Counted from the stretch's first letter, positions 33,830 through 43,948 are shown. The stretch is 64,000 nt of DNA from JBMDXB01 sp048594975 (GCA_048594975.1 JBMDXQ010000042.1:62001-126000); one strand, 5' to 3'. The notes: generated by a model not told the origin, from the sequence alone. Made by a program: numbers and translations.

Positions 33830-35610
33830 CCATGCCGGACCTGCTGCTGCGCGCTTCGCTGGAAGGCGCCCTCCTCGCTGCCGTCGTCTGGGTCGTCGTC
33901 CGCGCCGTTCCGAGACTCTCACCGGGGGTCCGCGCGGCCCTGTGGTGGTGCGCGACCGCCAAGTTCGTCGTCTCGCTGGTCTGGATCGCACCGGTGGAGA
34001 TCCCGGTTCTCCGCCCCGCTGCCGCCGCCACACCAGCGTCCGGTGTGGGTGCGGCTGTGCCGGAAGACGCGACCGGTGTTTCGACGATCACGGAGACGTC
34101 GCAGGCCGAGGAGCCGCGCCGCACCTCGCTGCTTGCGCCGACCGACGCGCTGGCGCTCGCCTGGTACGCGGGACTGGCGGGCGCACTGCTGGTCGCCGGC
34201 AGGCGCTGCCGTCGGACGGCATCGGTCCTTCGCAACGCCGTGCCGGCGCCGGCGAACGTCCAGGGAACCGTCGCGGAGTTGGCCACCCGCCTCGCGTTGC
34301 CGCGCGTGCCGCGGGTTCTCGTCTCCGCCGAGGTGCAGACACCGCTGGTTGCTGGCATCGTGCGTCCGGTCCTGCTGGTCCCGGACAGCTTCGCGGAGCT
34401 CGCGCCGCCGCAGCAGCACATGGCGCTCTGCCACGAGCTGGCACACGTCAGGCGCGGCGACCTGTGGATCGGATGCGTGCCGGCGCTTGCCGAACGACTG
34501 TTCTTCTTCCACCCGCTCGCGCGCTTCGCGGCGCGTGAATACGCTTTCTGGCGCGAATCGGCGTGCGACGCCGAGGTGCTCGAGACGCTGGGCGTGTCGC
34601 CGCGCGAGTACGCGCGCCTGCTGCTCGATCTGGGCGTCGCGCGCCCGCGCGCGAGCCTCGCTGCCGCCGGCGCGTCCTGGTCGTTCGCGAACCTCCAACG
34701 GAGAATCTGCATGCTCACCGATCTCACCACCGCATCCCGATCGACGACGTCGCGACTCGTCGCCGCGCTCGCCGTCGCGCTGACCGCCGCCGCCGTCGTG
34801 CCCCTGCGGCTGGTCGCGCGCGCCTCCGAGGTCACGGCGACCGTCGAACCGGCAGCATCCACAGCCGCCGACCCGGGACCGGCAGCGCAGGAGCAACCGC
34901 GACCGCCGGCGCCACCGGTGACGCCCGCACCGCCAGCGCCGGCCGCGCCCGCGACGCCGCGCCACGACCGCCAGCCGAGGTACGTCGTGCTCACCGGCGA
35001 CGATCGGTCGCACATGAGCGGCACGCACGAGGACGTGGAGCGCGCGAGGAGCTTCCGTAAGGGCGACGAGCCGCTCCTCTGGTTCAAGGACGCGCGCGGC
35101 GAGTTCGTCATACGTGATCCGGCGATGGTCCGGGAGGTCGAGAAGATCTGGTCACCGGTCGGCGAGCTCGGCGCGCGGCAGGGTCGGCTCGGTGCCCAGC
35201 AGGGCGCGCTGGGCGCGAGGATGGGCGAGCTGGGCGCGAAACAGGGCGGGCTGGGTGCCGCGCACGCCAGTGTCGGCGCGCGACACGCCGCGCTCGGCCT
35301 GCGGCACGCCAAGCTCGCGTCGCTCGAACCGCCTGCGTCGGAGGCTCGGCGCGCGGCGCTGGACAAGGCCCGCCAGGAGCTCGACGAGGAGATGCGCGCG
35401 ATCGACAGGGAAATCAAGACGCTCAACGCGAGGATGCGCGAGTTCGAGAAGCCGATGCGCGAGCTGAGCGCCGAGATGGAGGCGCTCGGACGCGAGATGG
35501 ACACGCTCGGAAAGGAGCTGGAGCAGGCCGCGACGGGCGCGGAGGCGGAGATGCAGCAGTTGTTCGATCGCGCCATCGCGTCCGGAGCGGCCGAGAAGGT
35601 GAAGAAGTGA
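33826..35610 (+). CDS. BlaR1-type M56 peptidase with heptad-repeat and coiled-coil tail
   Basis: This 594-aa membrane metallopeptidase has N-terminal helices (about 5-55, 105-125), the zinc motif CHELAHVRRGD near 205 and ESACDAEVLE downstream, and a further helix near 315. The C-terminal sensor part is unlike penicillin-binding BlaR1: a Pro-rich linker, a TGDDRSHMSG segment, seven strict heptads (LGARQGR, LGAQQGA, LGARMGE...), then a long coiled coil (DEEMRAIDREIKTLNARM). The role may be to sense an envelope signal and cleave its BlaI partner. Start GTG 33826 overlaps the BlaI stop; ATG 33832 is an alternative. Confidence 0.82.
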   Translation: MTMPDLLLRASLEGALLAAVVWVVVRAVPRLSPGVRAALWWCATAKFVVSLVWIAPVEIPVLRPAAAATPASGVGAAVPEDATGVSTITETSQAEEPRRTSLLAPTDALALAWYAGLAGALLVAGRRCRRTASVLRNAVPAPANVQGTVAELATRLALPRVPRVLVSAEVQTPLVAGIVRPVLLVPDSFAELAPPQQHMALCHELAHVRRGDLWIGCVPALAERLFFFHPLARFAAREYAFWRESACDAEVLETLGVSPREYARLLLDLGVARPRASLAAAGASWSFANLQRRICMLTDLTTASRSTTSRLVAALAVALTAAAVVPLRLVARASEVTATVEPAASTAADPGPAAQEQPRPPAPPVTPAPPAPAAPATPRHDRQPRYVVLTGDDRSHMSGTHEDVERARSFRKGDEPLLWFKDARGEFVIRDPAMVREVEKIWSPVGELGARQGRLGAQQGALGARMGELGAKQGGLGAAHASVGARHAALGLRHAKLASLEPPASEARRAALDKARQELDEEMRAIDREIKTLNARMREFEKPMRELSAEMEALGREMDTLGKELEQAATGAEAEMQQLFDRAIASGAAEKVKK

Positions 35611-35654
35611 ATGGTGAAGGAGTAAGGCGTAAGCGTAAAGGCTGGTGCAGTGGC

Positions 35655-35708
35655 AAACGGTAAGTGGTAAACCGGCAATGCGGCCGGGCGGTTTACCACC
35701 TACCGTTT
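35655..35708. terminator. Bidirectional hairpin between convergent M56 genes (repeat-derived)
   Basis: AAACGGTAAGTGGTAAACCG (35655-35674) and its inverted copy (35689-35708, one mismatch) form a 20-bp stem with a 14-base loop. It stands between two convergent genes, so it can end both transcripts. GTAAGGCGTAAGCGTAAAG just upstream echoes the motif, in the style of the short-motif repeats of this window. Confidence 0.68.
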
Positions 35709-35720
35709 ATCTCCGCTCAC

Positions 35721-37385
35721 CTAGGGCTTCAAGGTGAAGTTGATCGTGATGCCGATCGGGATCGCCACCGGCTCGCAGTTGAGGAGCGTTTCGGTGAACT
35801 CCCACTGCCGCACGGCGTCGATTGCCGCCTGCGCGAGATCGGGGTGCGCGGTCGAGACCACCTCCAGTCCTTCGATCAGACCGCTGGTTCCGATCCGGCC
35901 CGAGAGCGTCACGGCACCCTCGATCCCCTGCGCCGCCAGGTGCGCGGCGTAGATCGGCCGCACGTCTTTCAGCTTCATCGGCGCGCGGAGGTTGCCTCCG
36001 ATCGGCGGACCCGAAGCAGGCATGGACGCCGAGCAACCCCTCGCGGGACGTTTCGGCGACGCAGTCGCGATCGAAGGCGTGGAAGCGGCGGTGGGGTTGG
36101 ACCGGCTGTTCGCGACGGTGATCGTCTCCCGGACCGAGCCCACTTCCATGGTCAGATCGCGCTGCAGATTCTGTCCGGCAATCGTCAGCTTGCCCTTGAA
36201 CATCATGAAGCCGGGCAGCTTCGCCTCGAACAGGTAGTCTCCGGGCGCGATGCCCACGAACTCGTAACGCCCGGTGCGATCGGTGCGCACTTCGTACTTC
36301 GATTCGTTCGCCAGGTTGGTCAGGACGAGCGTGACGCCCGGCAGGACGCCATTCGACGGGTCGACGATCGATCCCGTCAACGAGGCGAACCCTCCCTGCG
36401 CGGACGCGATGCCGATCGTCACGGCGAGCATGACCGCACCGGCGGCGGCATAGGCGCGGCGCGACACGGGACCCCGGTTGCGGCGCTTGTCGAGCATGGC
36501 CTGCACTCTCCTTTCGAGGCTTGACGGACGCACCACCGCCGGCGCGGGCAGCCACGGCCGCGGCGCCTTCAGTTCGCGCGCGATCTCCACGAGCTGCGCG
36601 GCGTAGGCGGCAGCCTCCACGCCGCCGGTCACCACCACGTCGTCGCACGCGCGCTCGCTTTCCTCGCGCAGGCGCGCGCACGCGATCCACAGCAGCGGGT
36701 TGAACCAGTACACGCACTTCAGGGCCTCGGCGGCGAGCAGCACCAGCCAGTCGCCGCGGCGCGCGTGGGCGAGCTCATGGCAGAGCACGATGTGCAGGCG
36801 CGTCTCCGGCCAACGAGCTGCCGACGCCGGCAACACGACCGTGGGGCGCCAGAGTCCCCACATCACGACGAGCGAGGCGGCGTCGCTGGTCAGCAGCGTG
36901 ACACGCCGGCGCATTCCGTACGCACGGGCCACGGCCGCCGCGCGCTCGTTCCACGGCCCGGCCTCGACACGCCTGGCGCGTGCGGCGATCCCCGCAAGCC
37001 GCACCAGACCCGCGCTCAGCAACGCGATCGCGACGACGACCCCGGCGATCCACGCCGCAGTGAGGAGAGCCGCAACGGTGAAGCCGGCCGACGATGGCGA
37101 CGATGATCCAGGAGCCTCGCCGGACAGCACGGCGGAGTGCTGGCGCGGCGCGGGAGCCGGCGCGTCGGCGGCGCCGGCGGCAGCGGCCAGCGTCGTGAGC
37201 GCGGCGGGCAGCTGCCAGGATGGCACCGCGCGCCCGATCGCCGGCGCAGCCGTCGCGCACGCGAGCGCCGCGGCGAGCACCGCGTGCCGCAGCGCCGCCG
37301 GGCGCGTCCGCAGCAGCGGCAGCACCGCAAACGCGGCGAGCAGCACGAGCGACGACTCGATCGCCGCTTCGAGGAGCAGGCTCAT
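35721..37385 (-). CDS. M56 peptidase fused to carboxypeptidase-regulatory-like and TonB C-terminal domains
   Basis: This 554-aa protein begins with membrane helices (about 5-25, 30-50, 105-130), then the zinc motif CHELAHARRGD near 203 and ERACDDVVV. A helix near 320 (AAGAVMLAVTIGIASAQG) leads to a periplasmic CarbopepD-reg-like domain (GSIVDPSNGVLPGVTLVL, YEFVGIAPGDYLFEAKLPGF), a disordered link and a TonB C-terminal-like domain (GIEGAVTLSGRIGTSGLIEG, AAIDAVRQWEFTETL). Such fusions are typical of Acidobacteria; the signal they sense is unknown. Its ATG overlaps the BlaI gene stop by four bases. Confidence 0.85.
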   Translation of the reverse strand: MSLLLEAAIESSLVLLAAFAVLPLLRTRPAALRHAVLAAALACATAAPAIGRAVPSWQLPAALTTLAAAAGAADAPAPAPRQHSAVLSGEAPGSSSPSSAGFTVAALLTAAWIAGVVVAIALLSAGLVRLAGIAARARRVEAGPWNERAAAVARAYGMRRRVTLLTSDAASLVVMWGLWRPTVVLPASAARWPETRLHIVLCHELAHARRGDWLVLLAAEALKCVYWFNPLLWIACARLREESERACDDVVVTGGVEAAAYAAQLVEIARELKAPRPWLPAPAVVRPSSLERRVQAMLDKRRNRGPVSRRAYAAAGAVMLAVTIGIASAQGGFASLTGSIVDPSNGVLPGVTLVLTNLANESKYEVRTDRTGRYEFVGIAPGDYLFEAKLPGFMMFKGKLTIAGQNLQRDLTMEVGSVRETITVANSRSNPTAASTPSIATASPKRPARGCSASMPASGPPIGGNLRAPMKLKDVRPIYAAHLAAQGIEGAVTLSGRIGTSGLIEGLEVVSTAHPDLAQAAIDAVRQWEFTETLLNCEPVAIPIGITINFTLKP

Positions 37386-37771
37386 CGCACGCCCTCCTTC
37401 CTCGCCCTCTCGACCATGTCCAGGATGCGCGCGAGCTCCTCGTCGGAGATACGGGCCGCCTCGCCGCCGAGCAACGCCGCCACCACCTTCTCCACCGAGC
37501 CGTCGAAGAACGTGTCGACGACGTGACGGAGCGCGGACTTGCGGACCTTGTGCCGGCGCACGACCGGTTCGTAGACGAACCGGCGGCCGACCTCGTCGTG
37601 GCGCACGTGCCCCTTCTGCTCCAGCACGCGCAGCTGCGTGCGCACCGTGGAGTAGCTCGGATTGCCGGAGAGCTCCTCCATGACCTCCTCGGCGGTAGCA
37701 CGGCCGAGCCGGAAGAGGACGTCCATGATGTGCCGCTCGCGGCGGGAGAGGGTGGCGAGGAGGTGAGTCAT
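37382..37771 (-). CDS. BlaI/MecI family transcriptional repressor
   Basis: This 129-aa winged-helix protein has LSRRERHIMDVLFRLGRATAEEV and NPSYSTVRTQLRVLEQKGHV as DNA-binding core, KSALRHVVDTFFDGSVEKVV as dimer helix and a typical EEELARIL-like tail (here DEELARILDMVE). It should repress its own operon with the M56 gene downstream. The sequence resembles the protein at 47794-48186 in the DNA-contact region but not in the operator it faces. Confidence 0.92.
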   Translation of the reverse strand: MTHLLATLSRRERHIMDVLFRLGRATAEEVMEELSGNPSYSTVRTQLRVLEQKGHVRHDEVGRRFVYEPVVRRHKVRKSALRHVVDTFFDGSVEKVVAALLGGEAARISDEELARILDMVERARKEGVR

Positions 37772-37790
37772 ATGTTACGGCCGTAGCACT

Positions 37791-37828
37791 AGTGTTATGA
37801 AACTAACACTGTGTCGGGCGGGTGTCAA
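37791..37828 (-). promoter_or_regulatory. Promoter and operator of the second BlaI/M56 pair
   Basis: On the minus strand TTGACA (37823-37828), 17 bases and TAGTTT (37800-37805) form a strong promoter. AGTGTTA and TAACACT (37791-37797, 37804-37810) are a perfect inverted repeat over the -10, and CACTAGTG lies just downstream. Confidence 0.7.
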
Positions 37829-37840
37829 GGGGGGTGCGCG

Positions 37841-37889
37841 AGATCGAGCGATCGGGCGATGGGGCGATCGGGCCGCTGCGATCGAGCCG
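37841..37889. repeat. CGATCGGGCGAT-type short-motif repeat
   Basis: GATCGAGCGATCGGGCGATG and GGGGCGATCGGG lie between the second BlaI promoter and the NtrC-type gene. The unit is shared with the arrays at 2.39-2.61 kb and 31.5 kb. Confidence 0.55.
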
Positions 37890-38009
37890 GTGGGTGAGGC
37901 CACTGTGCCTCCGACTTCAGCCGCACGATCTGCCGGTGTTCGCGCTTGCCGATCGAGAGTTGGTTCGTTGGGGCGTTCGGATCCCCCACCCCGATCCCGG
38001 ACTCCAGTC

Positions 38010-39343
<1,334 letters not shown>

Positions 39344-39347
<4 letters not shown>

Positions 39348-41209
39348 GCCGGCCGTCCGGCTGCCGCCGCGAGCGCCGGCAGCCGGACCTCGAACGTGGA
39401 CCCGCGGCCGCGCGCGCTGGTCACCCCGATCTCGCCGCCCCACCGTCGCACGAAGTTCAGCGCCAGGAACAGCCCGAGGCCGGTTCCGCCCTGCCGCATG
39501 CTGAAGAACGGCTCGAAGATCTGCGTCTGGTGCTCGGGGTCGATCCCGCACCCGTCGTCGGTGACGCGAATGATCACCGGATCGCCGTCCGCGACGCGTA
39601 CCCGCACCTGTCCACGGCCGCGGCACGACTGGACGGCGTTCAGCAGCAGGTTCATGAGCGCGTGCTGGAGCTCCGCCTCGTCGACCCGCACGTGCAACGG
39701 CGCGCCCGCGACCTCGGCGTCCAGCGCGACGCCGTGCGCGCGCGCCTCGGGCATCGTCAGCCGCACCGCCGCCGCGACCGCCGCCCGGACGTCGACCAGG
39801 TCGCCGGGCGCGGACTGGCCGCGTGACAGGCGCAGGAAGTGCTGGGTCACGGCCCGGCAGCGCAGCAGCTGTTCGCGCGCGATCGTCGCCGTCTCACCCA
39901 TGCGCGCGAGGTCGGGCGCCTGGTTCGAAGGCGCGCGCGTGTCGCGGAGAATGCCTTCCACGCACGTCAGCACGGTGGCCAGCGGAGTGTTCAGCTCGTG
40001 CGAGAACCCCGACGCGAGGACGCCGACCGACGCCAGTCGGTAGGACTCCGCGAGCCGCGCCTCGGCGGCGCGGCGGTCGGAGATGTCGCGCCAGACCTCG
40101 ACGACGCGCGTGATCGCGCCCGACGGTCCCCGGATCGGCGAGGCGTGCACCTCTTCCCACACGCTCGCGCCGCTGGGCGAGGCACGCTGGCAGATGCGCA
40201 CCTGGCGCTCGCCGGTCTGCAGGCAGGCAGTCGTCGGGCACTCCGCCGCGGAGCACATGCCGTCGGCGATGCGGCGGCACGCGCAGCCGAGGACGTCGCG
40301 CCGGGCACCGCCGGTCCGCTCCAGGAACGCCTCGTTGGCGGCAATCACCCGGCGCTCGGCATCGAGGACCACGATCCCGTCGCCGATGCTGTTGATTACC
40401 GTCTCCAGCCGCTCGCGCTCGTCGCGCACGTCGGAGATCAGGCCGGTCATCGCGTCGGCCATCGTGTTGAATTCCCGCGCCAGCCAGGAAATCGTGTCGG
40501 AGCCGGAGGCGGGCACGCGCCGTTCGAGGTCGCCCGCGGCGATGAGCCGCGCCGTCGTTTCGAACCGCTGCAGGCGCCGGAGCACCGAGTAACGCACCAC
40601 CAGCGCGATGACCGCGATGAGGGCGAGGGCAATCGCGGCGCTGCCGCCGACCATCCACCAGAGGTCGCGGTCCATCGACGCGCGGATCTCCGCCGCGCTG
40701 GTATCGAGGATCAGGATGCCGTTGATGCGGTGCTCCGGGCTGTGGCAGCGATGGCACTCCGGGCGGTTGCGCACCGGCACCACGGTGCGCAGCACCGAGC
40801 CGCCGGCGGTGTCGATTACTTGGCTGTCGCTGCGCTGCTCCGGCGGCCGCTGGTGGCACGCCTGGCAGGTCGGCGACCCGATGGCCAGGTCGGTGCCGGC
40901 GTCGAGCGGCGCGCTGGAGAACCGCGCAGCGCCGCCGCGGTCGAGGACCATGACCCTCTCCACGCGCGGCTGGCGGCCGAAGCTCCGCACCATGCGATCG
41001 ATAAGGGTGCGATCGTTCTCGAGCATCTGGTGCTCGAGCGCCTCGCGCATCAGCTCTCCCTGCCCCAGGGCGCTGGCGCGGGCGGTCTCGATCAGGCTCT
41101 CGAAGTGATGGAGCGAATACAGGTAGGCGCCGGCGGCGCACGCGCTGACCACGGCAGCCGTGATGCCGATGGCGAGACCGGCGGTCATTCCCGACAGGCG
41201 GAGCGTCAT
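39344..41209 (-). CDS. Sensor histidine kinase with two CxxCH motifs in the periplasmic domain
   Basis: This 621-aa kinase has TM1 (about 8-30), a periplasmic domain with CQACH (115-119) and CHRCH (152-156), TM2 (about 186-208), HAMP (about 209-262) and a PAS domain (about 265-375) with six Cys (309, 311, 319, 324, 329, 340). The kinase core has phospho-accepting His404 in FSHELNTPL, LLLNAVQS (N box), DDGCGIDPEH and GGTGLGLFL. The two CxxCH sites suggest covalent c-type hemes exposed to the periplasm, so it may sense redox state, oxygen or a ligand such as NO. Partner: the NtrC regulator immediately downstream. Confidence 0.9.
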
Positions 41210-41386
41210 CGCGCCTCTTGGTGTCCTGACAACAACGGCCGGAGATGCCCGACTTCGTGCAAGTTCCGGTCCCTGCCCGAAACATGCCTGACAGAACGGC
41301 AGATCACTCGCTGACAGGCTGGCAGGCTGCGGGCTGCCGGAAATCCGGCACCGCGCGATTCGCGCCGCATTTCGCGACCGACGCGT

Positions 41387-41401
41387 TGGTACGGCGCGTG
41401 C
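41387..41401 (+). promoter_or_regulatory. Sigma-54 promoter candidate
   Basis: TGGTACGGCGCGTGC keeps GG (41388-41389) and GC (41400-41401) exactly 10 bases apart and matches most of TGGCACGN4TTGC. It lies about 35 bases before the first gene of the cytochrome operon, next to an NtrC-type regulator. CTGACAG words (near 41287 and 41310) upstream may be part of the enhancer. Confidence 0.6.
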
Positions 41402-41434
41402 CCTTCGGCGGGCGAAGGCCCGAGGAGTACCGCA

Positions 41435-41770
41435 ATGGAGATGTTCCTGGTCGCGTTCGCGCTCGCGCTCGTCGGCGTGGTCGTGAGCGGCGCGCTCTTC
41501 GCCGCGGCGACGCGGGGCGACACGCGCGAGCCCTTCGTGACGTTGCGCGCGCCGTCGCGCACGATCGCGCAGCCCGCGCGGCGCGCCCTCGGCGCCGGCG
41601 GCCGCTTCTTCGCCGACGACGCCCCGGCGCCGCCGCCGGTGCCCATCGAGGCGCTGTTGCTGCAGATTGAGCAGCACGTCCGGCTCGAGCAGGCGGCGGC
41701 CGAGGCGTTCCTCAACGCCCCCACCCGCCAGTCGCTGCACTGCCGGACGATGTCGCCGCTCGTGCACTGA
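41435..41770 (+). CDS. Small membrane protein, unknown function
   Basis: This 111-aa protein has one N-terminal transmembrane helix (MEMFLVAFALALVGVVVSGALF) and a cytoplasmic or periplasmic tail with a helix LLLQIEQHVRLEQAAAEAFL. No family is recognised. It is first in the operon after the sigma-54-like promoter, with GAGGAG in front of the ATG, so it may be a stabilising or assembly subunit of the quinol module. Confidence 0.6.
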   Translation: MEMFLVAFALALVGVVVSGALFAAATRGDTREPFVTLRAPSRTIAQPARRALGAGGRFFADDAPAPPPVPIEALLLQIEQHVRLEQAAAEAFLNAPTRQSLHCRTMSPLVH

Positions 41771-41860
41771 CGCCGAGCGAAGCGAAGCGAGCTGCGAAGA
41801 GCGAGCGCCGGGAAGCGAGCCAGGGCGGCTGGGCCCCGGCCGCTCTATTGAGGAGGACCG

Positions 41861-42349
41861 ATGATGAGTACCGCCCTGGAGCTGCTCACAGGCGTTCCGC
41901 CCGAGGAGGCTGCCGCGGTCGCGGCGCTCGGCACCCACCTGCGGCTGCCCGCCGGCAGCGTGCTGTTCGCGCTCGGGGACGCGGCGGACAGCGCGTACGT
42001 CATCGAGAGCGGGCGCATCTCGCTCACGCTGCCGATGCAGGTCAGCGGCCGCGAGCAGGAGGTGCTGGTCGAAGAGCGTACGGCCGGCGAGACCGTGGGA
42101 TGGTCCGCGCTGGTGCCGCCGTACCGCTTCACGCTCACGGCCAGGACGCTCATCGACACCGAGGTGGTCGCGTTCTCGCGCGCGGCGCTCCTCGCGCACT
42201 TCGCCGCGCGGCCGGCGGTCGGCCTGGCGGTCACGCGCAACCTGTCGGCGGTCATGGGACAGCGCCTGCAGGTGCTGCAGGCGATGTGGCTCCGCGAGAT
42301 CCAGCGCGTCGTGCACATGACCATCGCCGCGCAGGGCATGGCGCCGTGA
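41861..42349 (+). CDS. Stand-alone cyclic-nucleotide-binding (Crp-like) domain protein
   Basis: This 162-aa protein contains a jelly-roll cNMP-binding domain: LRLPAGSVLFALGDAADSAYVIESGRISL, then AGETVGWSALVPPYRFTLTARTLIDTEVVAFSRAAL. No DNA-binding helix-turn-helix follows, only a short helical end. GEXX-RA residues for cAMP phosphate are changed (GETVGWSAL), so the ligand may differ. A strong GAGGAGGA precedes the ATG. It overlaps the next cytochrome gene by four bases, implying coupled synthesis. Confidence 0.78.
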   Translation: MMSTALELLTGVPPEEAAAVAALGTHLRLPAGSVLFALGDAADSAYVIESGRISLTLPMQVSGREQEVLVEERTAGETVGWSALVPPYRFTLTARTLIDTEVVAFSRAALLAHFAARPAVGLAVTRNLSAVMGQRLQVLQAMWLREIQRVVHMTIAAQGMAP

Positions 42350-42930
42350 GACCGGCTTCCGCGATCGTGCCGGCAGCGATCCTCCTCGGCGCGCTGACGT
42401 TCGGCCCGGGAGACAGGCTCGACCGTGCGCCCGCCCAGCGCCAGGCGGCGGAGGGCGGCAGCCCGGGCGGCGGTCGGCAAGCCCTCCCGCCGCAGGCCTC
42501 GAAGCCGGAGGAACGTCCGGAAGTGCCGCCGCCGCCGTTCACCGACGGTATCTATCCGTGCAGCGCCTGTCATGCCGGCCTCCCGGTGAACCGCACGCGG
42601 CGCCCGCTCACGGAGATGCACGGCGACATCGAGCTGCGCCACGACGAGGAGCACCGCTGGTGCCTGGACTGCCACGACGCCGCGAACCGGGACGTGCTCC
42701 ACCTCGCGAGCGGCGAGCCGGTGCCGTTCGAAGAGTCGTACCGGCTGTGCGGGCAGTGCCACGGGGAGAAGCTGCGCGACTGGCGCGCGGGCGTGCACGG
42801 CCGCCGCAGCGGGTACTGGAACGGGCACAAGACGTACCTGCTGTGCGCGCACTGCCACAACCCGCATCAGCCACGCTTCGCGAAGCTGGAGCCGCGACCG
42901 GCGCCGGCGCGTCCCAGCGCGGTGAAGTAG
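42346..42930 (+). CDS. Tetraheme c-type cytochrome (four CxxCH)
   Basis: This 194-aa exported protein has an N-terminal hydrophobic signal (AIVPAAILLGALTFG) and four heme-binding motifs: CSACH (72-76), CLDCH (106-110), CGQCH (135-139) and CAHCH (167-171). Pro-rich linker at 45-64. It should lie in the periplasm and pass electrons from the quinol module encoded next. GTG start overlaps the cNMP-domain gene stop. Confidence 0.9.
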   Translation: MRPASAIVPAAILLGALTFGPGDRLDRAPAQRQAAEGGSPGGGRQALPPQASKPEERPEVPPPPFTDGIYPCSACHAGLPVNRTRRPLTEMHGDIELRHDEEHRWCLDCHDAANRDVLHLASGEPVPFEESYRLCGQCHGEKLRDWRAGVHGRRSGYWNGHKTYLLCAHCHNPHQPRFAKLEPRPAPARPSAVK

Positions 42931-43072
42931 GAGTACGACCGCAGGCCTGACGGCCTGTGCCACGACTGATACGTGGAGCGCAGCCCTTCTGACGTCGCGG
43001 TCAAGTAGCGCGGTCCAGGGCCGCTACGGGACCGGATGCTGCCACCGGGGAACGCGCCCGAGGGGAACGAGC

Positions 43073-43948
43073 ATGAGCCTGCACAAACCGGAAGGCGTGA
43101 CGCGGCGGAAGTTCGCGTCGTTTGCCGCGGCGGCCGCGGCAGGGTGGGTGCTGACCGCGTGCGGCCCGCGAAGGCTCCATGAGATGCCAAAGGCGCGGCT
43201 GGGCAAGGCGCTCGACGACATGGAGCGCGAGTACGCCGCCGCGTACGGGAAGGCGATCGCGGTCTCGGACTCGCCGGCGATACCCGGCGTGCTGTTCGGC
43301 TATGCGCTGGACCTCTCGCGGTGCGTCGGCTGCCGGCGCTGCGTCTACGCCTGCTCCGAGGAGAACAACCAGTCGCGCGATCCCCAGGTGCAGTGGATCC
43401 GCGTGCTGTCGATGGACAAGGACAAGGGCATCGACTTCGCGCACGCGGATCCGTATTACGAGCCGGCGCAGGTGCCGGAGGACGGCAAGTTCTACGTGCC
43501 GGTCGCCTGCCAGCAGTGTCGCAACGCGCCGTGCACGAAGGTCTGCCCGACCGGCGCGACCTGGACCGAACCGGACGGCATCGTGGTCATCGACTACGAC
43601 TGGTGCATCGGGTGCCGGTGCTGCATGGCCGCGTGCCCGTACGGCGCGCGCCGGTTCAACTGGCGCGCGCCGTCGATTCCGAAAGAGGAGGTCAACGCGA
43701 AGACGCACGTCCTCGGCAACCGGCCGCGCCCCAAGGGGGTCGTCGAGAAGTGCACGTTCTGCATCCAGCGGACGCGCCACGGCCGCTACCCCGCCTGCGT
43801 CGAGGCCTGCCCGGTGGGCGCGCGCAAGTTCGGCAACCTGCTCGATCCGGAGAGCGAGATCCGCTACGTCATCGAGCACAAGCGCGTGCTCGTGCTCAAG
43901 CAGGATCTCAACACCGTCCCGAAGTTCTTCTACTTCTACGGAACGTGA
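43073..43948 (+). CDS. Tat-exported 4Fe-4S electron-transfer subunit (HybA/NrfC-like)
   Basis: This 291-aa protein has a Tat-type motif (TRRKFASF, residues 10-17) and a lipobox-like LTAC. Four cluster motifs follow: CVGCRRCVYAC (around 90), CQQCRNAPCTKVCP, CIGCRCCMAACPYG and CTFCIQRTRHGRYPACVEACP, enough for four [4Fe-4S] clusters. It is the electron-transfer subunit between the cytochrome and NrfD-type quinol subunit. The catalytic molybdopterin subunit that often accompanies HybA-like proteins is not next to it. Confidence 0.92.
   Translation: MSLHKPEGVTRRKFASFAAAAAAGWVLTACGPRRLHEMPKARLGKALDDMEREYAAAYGKAIAVSDSPAIPGVLFGYALDLSRCVGCRRCVYACSEENNQSRDPQVQWIRVLSMDKDKGIDFAHADPYYEPAQVPEDGKFYVPVACQQCRNAPCTKVCPTGATWTEPDGIVVIDYDWCIGCRCCMAACPYGARRFNWRAPSIPKEEVNAKTHVLGNRPRPKGVVEKCTFCIQRTRHGRYPACVEACPVGARKFGNLLDPESEIRYVIEHKRVLVLKQDLNTVPKFFYFYGT

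Noticed and set aside
33570..35699. Long minus-strand ORF (about 709 codons) opposite the first M56 gene
   Set aside because: Its translation is Ser/Pro/Ala-rich without domain features, and it lies antisense to a gene with clear zinc-peptidase motifs. High GC creates such shadow ORFs.
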